NCBI RefSeq assembly: GCF_037026685.1
Contig: NZ_JBANET010000019.1
Coordinates: 1 to 64,000 of the forward strand
Origin: Orrella sp037026685
GTDB taxonomy: Bacteria > Pseudomonadota > Gammaproteobacteria > Burkholderiales > Burkholderiaceae_B
Reading direction: 5' to 3'
Length of the DNA: 64,000 nucleotides
Shown: positions 26,189 through 34,839 of the stretch, in pieces
Layout: each line of letters starts with the position of its first letter
Position numbering within the stretch: the stretch's first letter is position 1
Notes under the pieces: model-generated
What the model saw: the letters and a program-made list of their open reading frames with translations, nothing else
What the model was told of the DNA's origin: nothing
Database searches by the model: none
Translations under genes and position numbers: made by a program

Positions 26189-27568
26189 TCAAGGCTCGCC
26201 GGCCGGCTCCTGGCTGTCCAGCAGGCCGCGGGCCTGCTCATCGGGCAGCGCCTCCACCGATTTCAGGCTGCTGAGCATGACCCGCGTGCGCCGCTCGGTG
26301 TCCACGATCCGGTTGCTGGCCGAGTCCAGCGACCGCTTCACGCTGGCCAGGGCCTCGCCGAACTTGCCGAATTCGGTCTTGACGGCGCGCAGCACCTGCC
26401 AGACCTCGGAGGAACGCTGTTCGATGGCCAGCGTGCGAAAGCCCATCTGCAAGCTGTTGAGCAAGGCAGCCAGGTTGCCCGGCCCGGCCACGTTCACCCG
26501 CAGGGCCTGCAGCCGGTCCACCAGCCCGGGCCGGCGCAGCACTTCGGCATACAGGCCTTCGGTGGGCAGGAACAGCACGGCGAAGTCGGTAGTGTGCGGC
26601 GGCGCGACATACTTGTCGGCGATCTGCCTGGCCTGCACTTCCAGGGCGCGGGCCAGCGCGTTGCCCGCGGCCTGGGCGGCCTGGGCATCGGCCTGCTCCT
26701 GCGCCTGCAGCAGGCGCTCGTATTCCTCCTTGGGAAACTTGGCGTCTATGGGCAGCCAGACCGGCTGGTCGCGCCCGCGCCCGGGCAGGCGGATGGCGAA
26801 CTCGACCATCGCGTCGCTGCCGGGCACGGGCTTGACGTTGCGCCCGTACTGCTCGGGCGTCATGATGTCCTCGACCAGCCGCGCCAATTGCACCTCGCCC
26901 CAGGTGCCACGGCTCTTGACGTTGGTCAGCACGCGCTTGAGGTCGCCCACGCCGGCGGCCAGCGCCTGCATCTCCCCCAGCCCCTTGTGCACGGCCTCGA
27001 GCCTGTCCGACACCAGCTTGAACGACTCGCCCAGGCGCTGCTCCAGCGTGGCGTGCAGCTTGTCGTCCACCGTGCGGCGCATCTCCTCCAGCCGCGCGGC
27101 GTTATCGGCCTGCAGGCTTTGCAGGCGCTGCTCGACGGTCTGGCGCATGTCGGCCAGCCGGCGCTCGTTGATCTCGATCAGCCCCTGCACCTGCCGGCCC
27201 AGCTGCGCGGCAAAGCCGGCCTGGCCCTGCGCCTGCTCGGCGCGGGCCGCCGCGGCATCGCGGGCCAGCAGCGTGCGCAACTCTTCGTGGCTGCGCGCCA
27301 GCTCCAGCCGCAACCCCCGTACCGACTCGGCGAACTCGCCGCGCAGGCCTCTCTGGCTTTCGGCCAGCTCGCTGCGCAAGGCGCGCTCGATCTTCTCCTG
27401 CTCGTCCAGCAGGCGCTCCTGTCCCTGGAGCAGCTGCTCCAGGGCCGGATCGGACGCAGGCCGGCGCAGCAGGTTCCATAAGGACAACAAGGCGGCGGCA
27501 AGGGCCGCCAGGGCGGCGATCCAGGGCAGCGCCCCGCCAAGGCCCGGGTCGCTCAGCAATGCGTTCAC
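26189..27568 (-). CDS. rmuC: DNA recombination protein RmuC
   Basis: A 459-residue RmuC protein: an N-terminal membrane anchor (WIAALAALAAALLSLWNLL), a long coiled coil (about residues 45-200) and a C-terminal PD-(D/E)XK-like nuclease domain with GDLKRVLTNVKSRGTWGEVQL, LPIDAKFPKEEYERLL and FLPTEGLYAEVLR. It limits DNA inversions at short inverted repeats in E. coli. The GTG at 27568 is chosen because GAGGGAG precedes it by eight bases. The alternative GTG at 27607 has no ribosome site. A perfect TTGACA on the minus strand (27642-27647) lies upstream, without a good -10. Confidence 0.93.
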   Translation of the reverse strand: MNALLSDPGLGGALPWIAALAALAAALLSLWNLLRRPASDPALEQLLQGQERLLDEQEKIERALRSELAESQRGLRGEFAESVRGLRLELARSHEELRTLLARDAAAARAEQAQGQAGFAAQLGRQVQGLIEINERRLADMRQTVEQRLQSLQADNAARLEEMRRTVDDKLHATLEQRLGESFKLVSDRLEAVHKGLGEMQALAAGVGDLKRVLTNVKSRGTWGEVQLARLVEDIMTPEQYGRNVKPVPGSDAMVEFAIRLPGRGRDQPVWLPIDAKFPKEEYERLLQAQEQADAQAAQAAGNALARALEVQARQIADKYVAPPHTTDFAVLFLPTEGLYAEVLRRPGLVDRLQALRVNVAGPGNLAALLNSLQMGFRTLAIEQRSSEVWQVLRAVKTEFGKFGEALASVKRSLDSASNRIVDTERRTRVMLSSLKSVEALPDEQARGLLDSQEPAGEP

Positions 27569-27697
27569 GGCCTGGACTCCCTCTTGCTCGTGGATAAAAA
27601 ACAACACAAATATGCGTAGAACATCGCCATCGTCATAATATTGTCAACAAAACTGAACGCGGCAGCCGTGCGGCCGTGAACAATAAACGGAGCCCTC

Positions 27698-28465
27698 ATG
27701 GCGGCGGCCTTGTCCTGTCCCTCCATGCTCGATGCCATAGACCTGGACCAGGCCAGGCCCATCGCCGTGGGCGGCGGACGCCGGATCTACGCGCATCCCT
27801 GCGACAAGAACCTGCTGATCAAGGTCATTGACCCGCAGGCGCGCGCCCAGTACATGATGCGGCATCGCTTCAAGCGCTGGTACAAGCGGCTGCACCGCGC
27901 CAGCGCCTATCGCGGCTTCATCGGCGAGTTTTCCGAGTCGGTCATCGTCGCCGCCCGCAACGCCCACTGGGACAGGCTGCCCATGGCGCGGGTGGCCGGC
28001 GTGGTCGACACTTCGCAAGGGCCGGGATTGCTGGTCGAGAAGATCCGCGGCCTGGACCAGGACCTGGCGCCCACGCTGGAGGCGGTGGTGCGCCAGCATG
28101 GGCTGGGCCCGGAACTGCGCCAGGCGCTGGACGCCCTGCTGCAGGCCTTCATCGCCGCCCATATCGTCATCAACGATATGTCGGCCTCCAATATCGTGAT
28201 GGGCACCAACGCCCAGGGCAAGCAGGGCCTGTTCCTGATCGACGGCTTTGGCGTCAAGCAGAAAGTGCCGCTGTACGCCCTGAGCAAGAGCCTGAATGCG
28301 CGCCATCTGCGCGAGCACTTCGGGCAGATGCTGGGCAAGCTCGAACGCATCGCCGCCGTGCGGCAAAGCGCCTGCCCCCCTGCCGCGGCCATTGCGCGAA
28401 ACGCGCCCAGGCTGGCCGACATCCTGGAAGAAGAGATCGAGGCGCCCGGCACCGCCGTGCACTGA
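27698..28465 (+). CDS. YrbL/PhoP-regulated-type kinase-fold protein
   Basis: A 255-residue protein of the YrbL-PhoP_reg family, distantly related to lipopolysaccharide kinases. LLIKVI (K42) is the likely nucleotide-binding Lys. INDMSASN (N159-N165) is a degenerate catalytic loop: the usual HxDxxxxN is seen as I-N-D-M-S-A-S-N with D160 and N165. FLIDGFG (D182) stands for the metal-binding DFG. The first ATG is used, and an internal ATG at 27725 is the alternative. It is divergent from rmuC across a 129-bp AT-rich spacer. Whether it phosphorylates anything is unknown in the family. Confidence 0.8.
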   Translation: MAAALSCPSMLDAIDLDQARPIAVGGGRRIYAHPCDKNLLIKVIDPQARAQYMMRHRFKRWYKRLHRASAYRGFIGEFSESVIVAARNAHWDRLPMARVAGVVDTSQGPGLLVEKIRGLDQDLAPTLEAVVRQHGLGPELRQALDALLQAFIAAHIVINDMSASNIVMGTNAQGKQGLFLIDGFGVKQKVPLYALSKSLNARHLREHFGQMLGKLERIAAVRQSACPPAAAIARNAPRLADILEEEIEAPGTAVH

Positions 28466-28499
28466 GCCTGGCGCGCGGCACGGCCGCCGGCGCCGGCGT

Positions 28500-29237
28500 T
28501 CAGCCCGGCCGGCCCGGTTCGGGCGCCCACTGCCGCCCCTGGCGCCGCAGCAAGCGGTAGTGCGTATCGGCAAGCTGGCCGCGCCGCAGGGGATTGCGGG
28601 TGCAAAAGCGGGCATAGGCGGCATCCACGTAACGGTAAGGCAGGTGCTCGTCGCGTCCGGCGGGAATGCCCAGGCGCGTGGTCTGCACCAGCAAAGGCGG
28701 CCGCTCGCCGACGTCCTGGACAAAGAATCGCTGCGGGTCGAAGCCGCGCGCGTCCCAATCGGGGACTTTCAGGCCCAGGGCCCGGCACAGCAGGGTCTGG
28801 CCCGCGCACAGCCTGCCCGGCGGGCGCGGCGCCCCCTGCCCGTCCGGATTGAGCCGCTGCATCAGGGCCAGGGCCTGGGGACCGGCCATCTCGTCCAGCC
28901 AGGGGTAGCCCGACTTGATCAGCACGGCATTGCCGGGACCGCGGGCGCTGAAGTTCAGCGAGTCGCCGCCGCGTGCGTAATACATGTAGATGGCGCCGCC
29001 GTCCATGAACAGCGCCCGCCGCTTGGGGGTGTAGCCCAGCGAAGCATGGCTGCCGCGCTCGTCCAGCAGATAGGCCTCGGTCTCGATGATCCGGGCCGAC
29101 AGCCACACGCCCTGCACCTTGTGGCGCAGCACCATGCCGGGCAGCTCGCGCGCCAGCGTCAGGGCGTCGCGGTCGAAGAAGGCGTCGGGCAGCATGCCCG
29201 GCATCGCGCCATGGCCGTGCGGCACCGACACGGGCAT
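28500..29237 (-). CDS. mpg: 3-methyladenine DNA glycosylase (AAG/Mpg family)
   Basis: Removes alkylated purines and hypoxanthine from DNA as the first step of base excision repair. The 245-residue protein has the AAG fold signatures ARIIETEAYLLDERGSHASLGYTPKR (catalytic Glu within ETEAY) and FMDGGAIYMYYARGGDSLNF, with the C-terminal GRDEHLPYRYVD (given in short pieces). It is adjacent to the YffB-like gene upstream, with no spacer between that stop and this ATG. An internal ATG at 29204 is an alternative start. It converges with the YrbL-like gene. Confidence 0.92.
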   Translation of the reverse strand: MPVSVPHGHGAMPGMLPDAFFDRDALTLARELPGMVLRHKVQGVWLSARIIETEAYLLDERGSHASLGYTPKRRALFMDGGAIYMYYARGGDSLNFSARGPGNAVLIKSGYPWLDEMAGPQALALMQRLNPDGQGAPRPPGRLCAGQTLLCRALGLKVPDWDARGFDPQRFFVQDVGERPPLLVQTTRLGIPAGRDEHLPYRYVDAAYARFCTRNPLRRGQLADTHYRLLRRQGRQWAPEPGRPG

Positions 29238-29600
29238 TCAGCCGCCGAAACGCTGCGCGTAGCGTTTTTCGTTAAAGCCCACGCCCACCTGGCCCTGCGC
29301 ATCGACGGCCACGGGACGGCGCACCAGCGCCGGATAGCGGGCGATCAGCGCGGTCCATTGCGCGTCGGTGGCGGCGGATTTCTCGTCCTCGGACAGGCCG
29401 CGCCAGGTCATGGAGGCGCGGTTGACGAGCTTTTCCCAGCCGCCCAGCTGGCGCGCCCACTCGGTCAGCGTGGCGGCCGGCACGGGCTGGTCGCGGTAGT
29501 CGACAAAGACGTGGTCCACGCCCTGCGCGGCCAGCCAATCGCGGGCCTTGACGCAGGTGCTGCAAGCCTTCAGGCCGTACAGGGTCAGGTCGGCAGTCAT
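29238..29600 (-). CDS. ArsC/Spx-fold protein (YffB-like)
   Basis: A 120-residue thioredoxin-fold protein of the ArsC/Spx/YffB group. LTLYGLKACSTCVKARDWL near the N-terminus holds a CxxC (C12-S-T-C15), WEKLVNRAS the central helix and RPVAVDAQGQVGVGF the cis-Pro strand. YffB proteins are glutathione-dependent thiol reductases of unclear substrate, and arsenate reduction is not implied because the arsenate-site arginines are not obvious. Its ATG overlaps the stop of potI (ATGA, 29597-29600) and it abuts mpg, so it may be read from the polyamine operon. Confidence 0.87.
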   Translation of the reverse strand: MTADLTLYGLKACSTCVKARDWLAAQGVDHVFVDYRDQPVPAATLTEWARQLGGWEKLVNRASMTWRGLSEDEKSAATDAQWTALIARYPALVRRPVAVDAQGQVGVGFNEKRYAQRFGG

Positions 29601-30397
29601 TTCTCTTTGCGTCGTTGCAGGCGATAGGCCAGGATCACGCAGATGCCCACCGCCAGGATGAACAAGGTCGCCAGCGCGTTGACCTCGGGCTTGAGGCCCA
29701 GCCGCACCCGCGAGAATATCTCGGGCGAGAGCGGCGTGAATCCCGGCCCCGAGAGAAAGGAAGCGATCACCACGTCGTCCAGCGACAAGGTGAAGGACAG
29801 CAGCCACGCCGCGGCCAGCGAGGGGGCGATCAGCGGCAGGGTGATGACGAAGAATACCTTGAGCGGCGGGGCGCCCAGGTCGAGCGCGGCCTCTTCGAGC
29901 GAGCGGTCCAGGTCGCGGATGCGCGACTGGATGATGACCGCCACATAGGCCATGCACAGCATCACGTGGCCGACCCAGATGGTGAATACGCCGCGCTGGC
30001 CGGGCCAGCCGAACAGCTTGTCCATTTCGACGAACATGAGCAGCAGCGAAATGCCCAGCACGACCTCGGGAATGACCAGCGGCGCGCTGACCATGCCGAC
30101 GTAGAGCGAAAAGCCCCGGAATCGCCCCATGCGGGCCAGCACGTAGCCGGCCCAGGTGCCCAGGATGACAGCGGCGGTTGCGCTGAGCGCGCCGATGCGA
30201 AACGACAGCCAGGCCGCCGAGAGCAGCACCTGGTCGTTGAACAGCGACTCGTACCAGCGCAGCGAAAAGCCGCTCCAGGTATTGACCATCGACGAAGCGT
30301 TGAACGAGAAGACGATCAGCGAGGCGATGGGCAGGTACAGGAAGGCAAAGCCCAGCCCCAGGGCCAGCGCGCGCAGCCAGGGATTGGGCGCGGTCAT
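29597..30397 (-). CDS. potI: Polyamine ABC transporter permease PotI
   Basis: A 266-residue inner-membrane permease with six predicted helices and the cytoplasmic EAA loop (SLEEAALDLGAPPLKVFFVITLP) that contacts the ATPase. It forms the channel with PotH for putrescine or related polyamine import. The start at 30397 overlaps the potH stop (ATGA). The open frame continues upstream through potH but is not needed. Last membrane component of potFGHI. Confidence 0.93.
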   Translation of the reverse strand: MTAPNPWLRALALGLGFAFLYLPIASLIVFSFNASSMVNTWSGFSLRWYESLFNDQVLLSAAWLSFRIGALSATAAVILGTWAGYVLARMGRFRGFSLYVGMVSAPLVIPEVVLGISLLLMFVEMDKLFGWPGQRGVFTIWVGHVMLCMAYVAVIIQSRIRDLDRSLEEAALDLGAPPLKVFFVITLPLIAPSLAAAWLLSFTLSLDDVVIASFLSGPGFTPLSPEIFSRVRLGLKPEVNALATLFILAVGICVILAYRLQRRKEK

Positions 30398-31307
30398 CGG
30401 GAGCCCTCGCGCTGCAGTTCCATCTGGCGCACCTGGCTGTACTGGAACAGGGCCAGCGGCACCAGCAGCGCGGCGACCATGACCACCGTGATGGACGCGG
30501 CCATCGGCCAGTCGGTGTTGGTGAAGAATTCGTTCCACATGACGCGTCCCATCATCAGCGTGTTGGCCCCGCCCAGCATCTCGGGAATCACGTATTCGCC
30601 CACGCAGGGAATGAAGACCAGCATCGCCCCGGCGATGATGCCCGGGCGCGAAAGCGGCAGCGTCACGCGCACGAAGGCTTGCCAGGGCCGCGCGCCCAGG
30701 TCGTAGGCGGCCTCGAGCAGGCGCACGTCCAGCTTGACCAGGTTGGCGTACAGCGGCAGGATGAAAAACGGCAGGTAGGCGTAGATCATGCCGATGTACA
30801 CGGCCAGGTCGGTGCGGTAGATTTCGAGCGGGCTGGAGATCACGCCCAGCCACATCAGGAAATTGTTGAGCAGGCCGTCGTTGCGCAGGATGCCCACCCA
30901 GGCGTAGACGCGCAGCAGCAGCGACGTCCAGAACGGCAGGATCACCGCCAGCAGCAGCAGGTTGCGCAGCCCCGGGCGCGAGCGCGCGATGTAATAGGCG
31001 ATGGGATAGCCGATCAGCACGCACCACAGCGTGGTGACCGCCGCCATCTTCAGCGAATTGACGTAGGTGTCGAAATACAGCGAGTCGGTGAACAGCATCA
31101 CGTAGCCGCGCAGGTGCAACGTGATGTGGAAGGCCTCGTTCTCGTACTGGTACAGCGGCGTATAGGGCGGCACGCCGAACTGCAGGTCCGAGAAGCTGAT
31201 CTTGAAGACCAGGAAGAACGGCACGAGCAGGAACAGCGACAGCCACGCGTAGGGCGGCGCGATGGCCAGCAGGCGCCCCAAGCCGGCCCGGCGCGCAAGC
31301 AGGCCCG

Positions 31308-31311
<4 letters not shown>
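30394..31311 (-). CDS. potH: Polyamine ABC transporter permease PotH
   Basis: A 305-residue binding-protein-dependent permease with six helices and an EAA loop (LLEAAYDLGARPWQAFVRVTLP). It pairs with PotI. FIPCVGEYVIPEMLGG is typical of the spermidine/putrescine permease group. The ATG at 31311 overlaps the stop of potG by four bases, and its own stop overlaps potI, so the three inner genes are translationally coupled. Confidence 0.93.
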
Positions 31312-32426
<1,115 letters not shown>

Positions 32427-32431
32427 GATGC

Positions 32432-33562
32432 CTAGCGCCCCGACTTCAGTTCGGCCCACATGCGCGTCTGCAGGCGCTGCACGTTAAGCGGTTGCGGCTT
32501 GATGACGAACAGGGTCTTGGAGACCTCGGGCGGCGGATAGATCATCGGGTTGTTGGCCACGTCCGGATCGACGAACTCGCGCGCGGACTTGTTCGCGTTG
32601 GGATAGAACATGTGGTTGGTGATGGCCGCGTGCACCTCGGGCGTCTCGATGTAGTTGATGAACGCATGCGCGCCATCGACATTGCCCGCATCCTTGGGGA
32701 TGGCCATGGTGTCGAACCAGGCCGGCGCGCCGCCGTGCGGAATGTAGTAGTCGATTTCGTAGCTGCGCTTGGCCTCCTGGGCGCGGCGCTTGGCGATCAT
32801 CACGTCGCCCGAGTAGCCGTAGACCATGCACAGGTCGCCGGCGGCCAGCTCGTCGATATAGCCCGAGGAACTGAACTGGCGGATGTAGGGACGGATCTTC
32901 TTGAGCAGTTCGAGCGCGGCCTTCAGGTCGGCCGGATCGCTGCTGTTGGGGTCCTTGCCCAGGTAATGCAGGGCGGCCGGGAACACCTGGGCCGCCTCGT
33001 CCAGCACGGAGATGCCGCAAGACTGCAGCCTGGCGGCCTTCTCGGGATCAAAGAGCGTGTCCCAGCTGCCCAGGTCGGCATCCTCGCCCAGCGCCTGGCG
33101 CGCCCGGGTGACGTTGTAGCCCAGGCCGTTGGTGCCGTAGCCCCAGGGCACGAGGTACTGGTTGCCCGGGTCCACCTCGGCCACCAGGGCCATGATGTCC
33201 GGATCCAGGTGCTGCCAGTTGGGAATCTTGCTGCGGTCGAGCTTCTGGAACAGGCCGCCTTCGAGCTGGCGCGCCGCATAGTGCGTCGAGGGCACGACCA
33301 CGTCGTAGCCGGACTTGCCCGTCAGCAGCCTGGCCTGCAGGGTATCGTTGCTGTCGTAGACGTCGTAGCGCACCTTCAGGCCCGTGGCCTTCTCGAAGCC
33401 GCTCAGGGTGTCGGGCGCCGTGTATTCGGCCCAGTTGTAGACGTTGACCGTGCCGCTTTGCGCCCAGCCCGCGCCGCACGCGGCGGCCAGCGCCAGCGCG
33501 CAGCCCGCGCGGACCGCCGTCCCGGTCTTGCCGACGCGCCGTGCCTTTCGTTCCATTGCCAT
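32432..33562 (-). CDS. potF: Polyamine periplasmic substrate-binding protein PotF
   Basis: A 376-residue periplasmic binding protein. A Sec signal peptide (basic MERKARR, hydrophobic core, cleavage near AAACGAGWAQ) is followed by VNVYNWAEYTAPDTLSGFEKATG, the PotF/PotD opening. Aromatic and acidic polyamine contacts such as SYEIDYYIPHGG and WFDTMAIP are visible. AAGGGGGAA stands upstream of the ATG at 33562, supporting it over 33604. First gene of potFGHI. Putrescine is the likely ligand by analogy with PotF. Confidence 0.93.
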   Translation of the reverse strand: MAMERKARRVGKTGTAVRAGCALALAAACGAGWAQSGTVNVYNWAEYTAPDTLSGFEKATGLKVRYDVYDSNDTLQARLLTGKSGYDVVVPSTHYAARQLEGGLFQKLDRSKIPNWQHLDPDIMALVAEVDPGNQYLVPWGYGTNGLGYNVTRARQALGEDADLGSWDTLFDPEKAARLQSCGISVLDEAAQVFPAALHYLGKDPNSSDPADLKAALELLKKIRPYIRQFSSSGYIDELAAGDLCMVYGYSGDVMIAKRRAQEAKRSYEIDYYIPHGGAPAWFDTMAIPKDAGNVDGAHAFINYIETPEVHAAITNHMFYPNANKSAREFVDPDVANNPMIYPPPEVSKTLFVIKPQPLNVQRLQTRMWAELKSGR

Positions 33563-33698
33563 ATGGATTCCCCCTTGCCAAGACCGCAAAAAGCGAAAAC
33601 GCAAAATGATAAAGCCTTTTTGCTACCTGCCGGGCCGCGCCCGGGCGAAAAAAAGCCCCTGGCAGCCCGGGCAAAAGCAGGGGGCGGCGTGCGGACCT

Positions 33699-34427
33699 TT
33701 ACCCTGCGTGCCGCAAGGCCGCCCAGCACTGCTCGTAAGCCTGCATGATGCGTTGTCCATACGCCACGCCTTGCGGCCCGGCCACCTTTTCCAGGGATCG
33801 CGCCAGGCGCCGCAGGTTCCCCAGGCGCTGCGCCGCGCTCAGCGGCCCTTCGCGGGCCCGGTCGAAATCGATCAGCCAGGGCCGGTCCTGCGCGTCAAAA
33901 AGCAGGTTGTACGCATTGAGATCGGCGTGCCAGACCCCCTGGGCGTGCAGCGCGGCGATGACGCGGGCGGCCGGCTCCCAGAGCGGCTCGTCCAGGCGCC
34001 GGGCCAGCGCGCGCGCGCCGGGGATGCGCTCGGTCAGCAAGGCGCCCCGATAGGACAGGCCGCCGCGCCAATAGGCCGCCGCCAGGGGCGCGGGCACCGG
34101 CAGGCCGGCCGCGTGCAGCCGGGCCATCACGCAGAACTCGGCAAAAGGCCGGGTGCGGGCCTCGCCCTGCCACAGGTAGGACTGGCGCACCAGCTTGCCG
34201 ACCAGCCCGCCCCGTCGATAGTGGCGCAGGACCGCCGGCACCCCGCCGGCCTGCACGAACCAGGCCGCCTGCCGCCCGCCCTCGCCCACCGCGCTGGCCT
34301 GCGCGCCGCCGGCCAGCGGGTCGAACAGCGCGGGCGTGGCCGCCACGCCGGCCAGCCGCGGCCCCAGCAGCATGGCGCCGCCGGCGAAGGACAGGCGCCG
34401 CGCGCCCTGGGGCGGTTCAGCCCTCAC
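33699..34427 (-). CDS. kdkA: 3-deoxy-D-manno-octulosonic acid kinase (Kdo kinase)
   Basis: Phosphorylates the single inner-core Kdo of lipopolysaccharide. The 242-residue product resembles Haemophilus KdkA: LRHYRRGGLVGKL (glycine-rich region), RPFAEFCVMARLHAAGLPVP, the catalytic loop HADLNAYN (H167, D169, N174) and LIDFDRA (D187). All kinase residues are present. The GTG at 34427 overlaps the globin stop region by 11 bp. The ATG at 34373 is the alternative and would give a 224-residue protein. It is the last gene of an overlapping three-gene run. Confidence 0.88.
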   Translation of the reverse strand: MRAEPPQGARRLSFAGGAMLLGPRLAGVAATPALFDPLAGGAQASAVGEGGRQAAWFVQAGGVPAVLRHYRRGGLVGKLVRQSYLWQGEARTRPFAEFCVMARLHAAGLPVPAPLAAAYWRGGLSYRGALLTERIPGARALARRLDEPLWEPAARVIAALHAQGVWHADLNAYNLLFDAQDRPWLIDFDRAREGPLSAAQRLGNLRRLARSLEKVAGPQGVAYGQRIMQAYEQCWAALRHAG

Positions 34428-34839
34428 GGTTGCGCATCCAGTCCGCGGTGCTGTAGAAGCTGTGCAGCAGGCGCTCGGCCAGCGGCTCGGGCACCTGCTG
34501 GTCGCGCAGGGCGCGGCCCATGCACACCACCCACTGGTCGCGCGCCTGCGTGCCGATGGAAAAAGGCAGGTGGCGCGCCCGCAGGCGCGGATGGCCGAAG
34601 CGCTGCACATAATGGTCGGGGCCGCCGAAATAGCCGCACAGGAACCGGAACAGCCGCTGGCGGGCATTGTCCAGCGTAGGCCCGTGCAGCGCGCGCAGCT
34701 CGGCCAGGTCGGGCTCGATGTCCATCAGGTCGTAGAAGCGGTCCACCAGCGCCTGCACGCCGGGCTCGCCGCCCAGCTGCTCGAAAATGGTGCGCGTCGT
34801 ATCGAAGGGTTCGAAGACGGCGGGTATGGTCGCCATCAT
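34417..34839 (-). CDS. Group II truncated haemoglobin
   Basis: A 140-residue 2-on-2 haemoglobin. FEQLGGEPGVQALVDRFYDLM contains the B10 Tyr, GGPDHYVQRFGHPRLRARHLPF the proximal His region and DQWVVCM the group II G8 Trp. These proteins bind O2 or NO in the cytoplasm and are usually tied to nitrosative or oxidative stress. Its ATG overlaps the stop of the upstream permease (34836-34839) and its stop overlaps the kdkA start, so the three genes are likely one operon. Confidence 0.93.
   Translation of the reverse strand: MMATIPAVFEPFDTTRTIFEQLGGEPGVQALVDRFYDLMDIEPDLAELRALHGPTLDNARQRLFRFLCGYFGGPDHYVQRFGHPRLRARHLPFSIGTQARDQWVVCMGRALRDQQVPEPLAERLLHSFYSTADWMRNREG

Noticed and set aside
29238..29600. 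Arsenate reductase gene
   Set aside because: The protein is of the YffB/Spx branch with a CxxC motif and no ars genes are adjacent.
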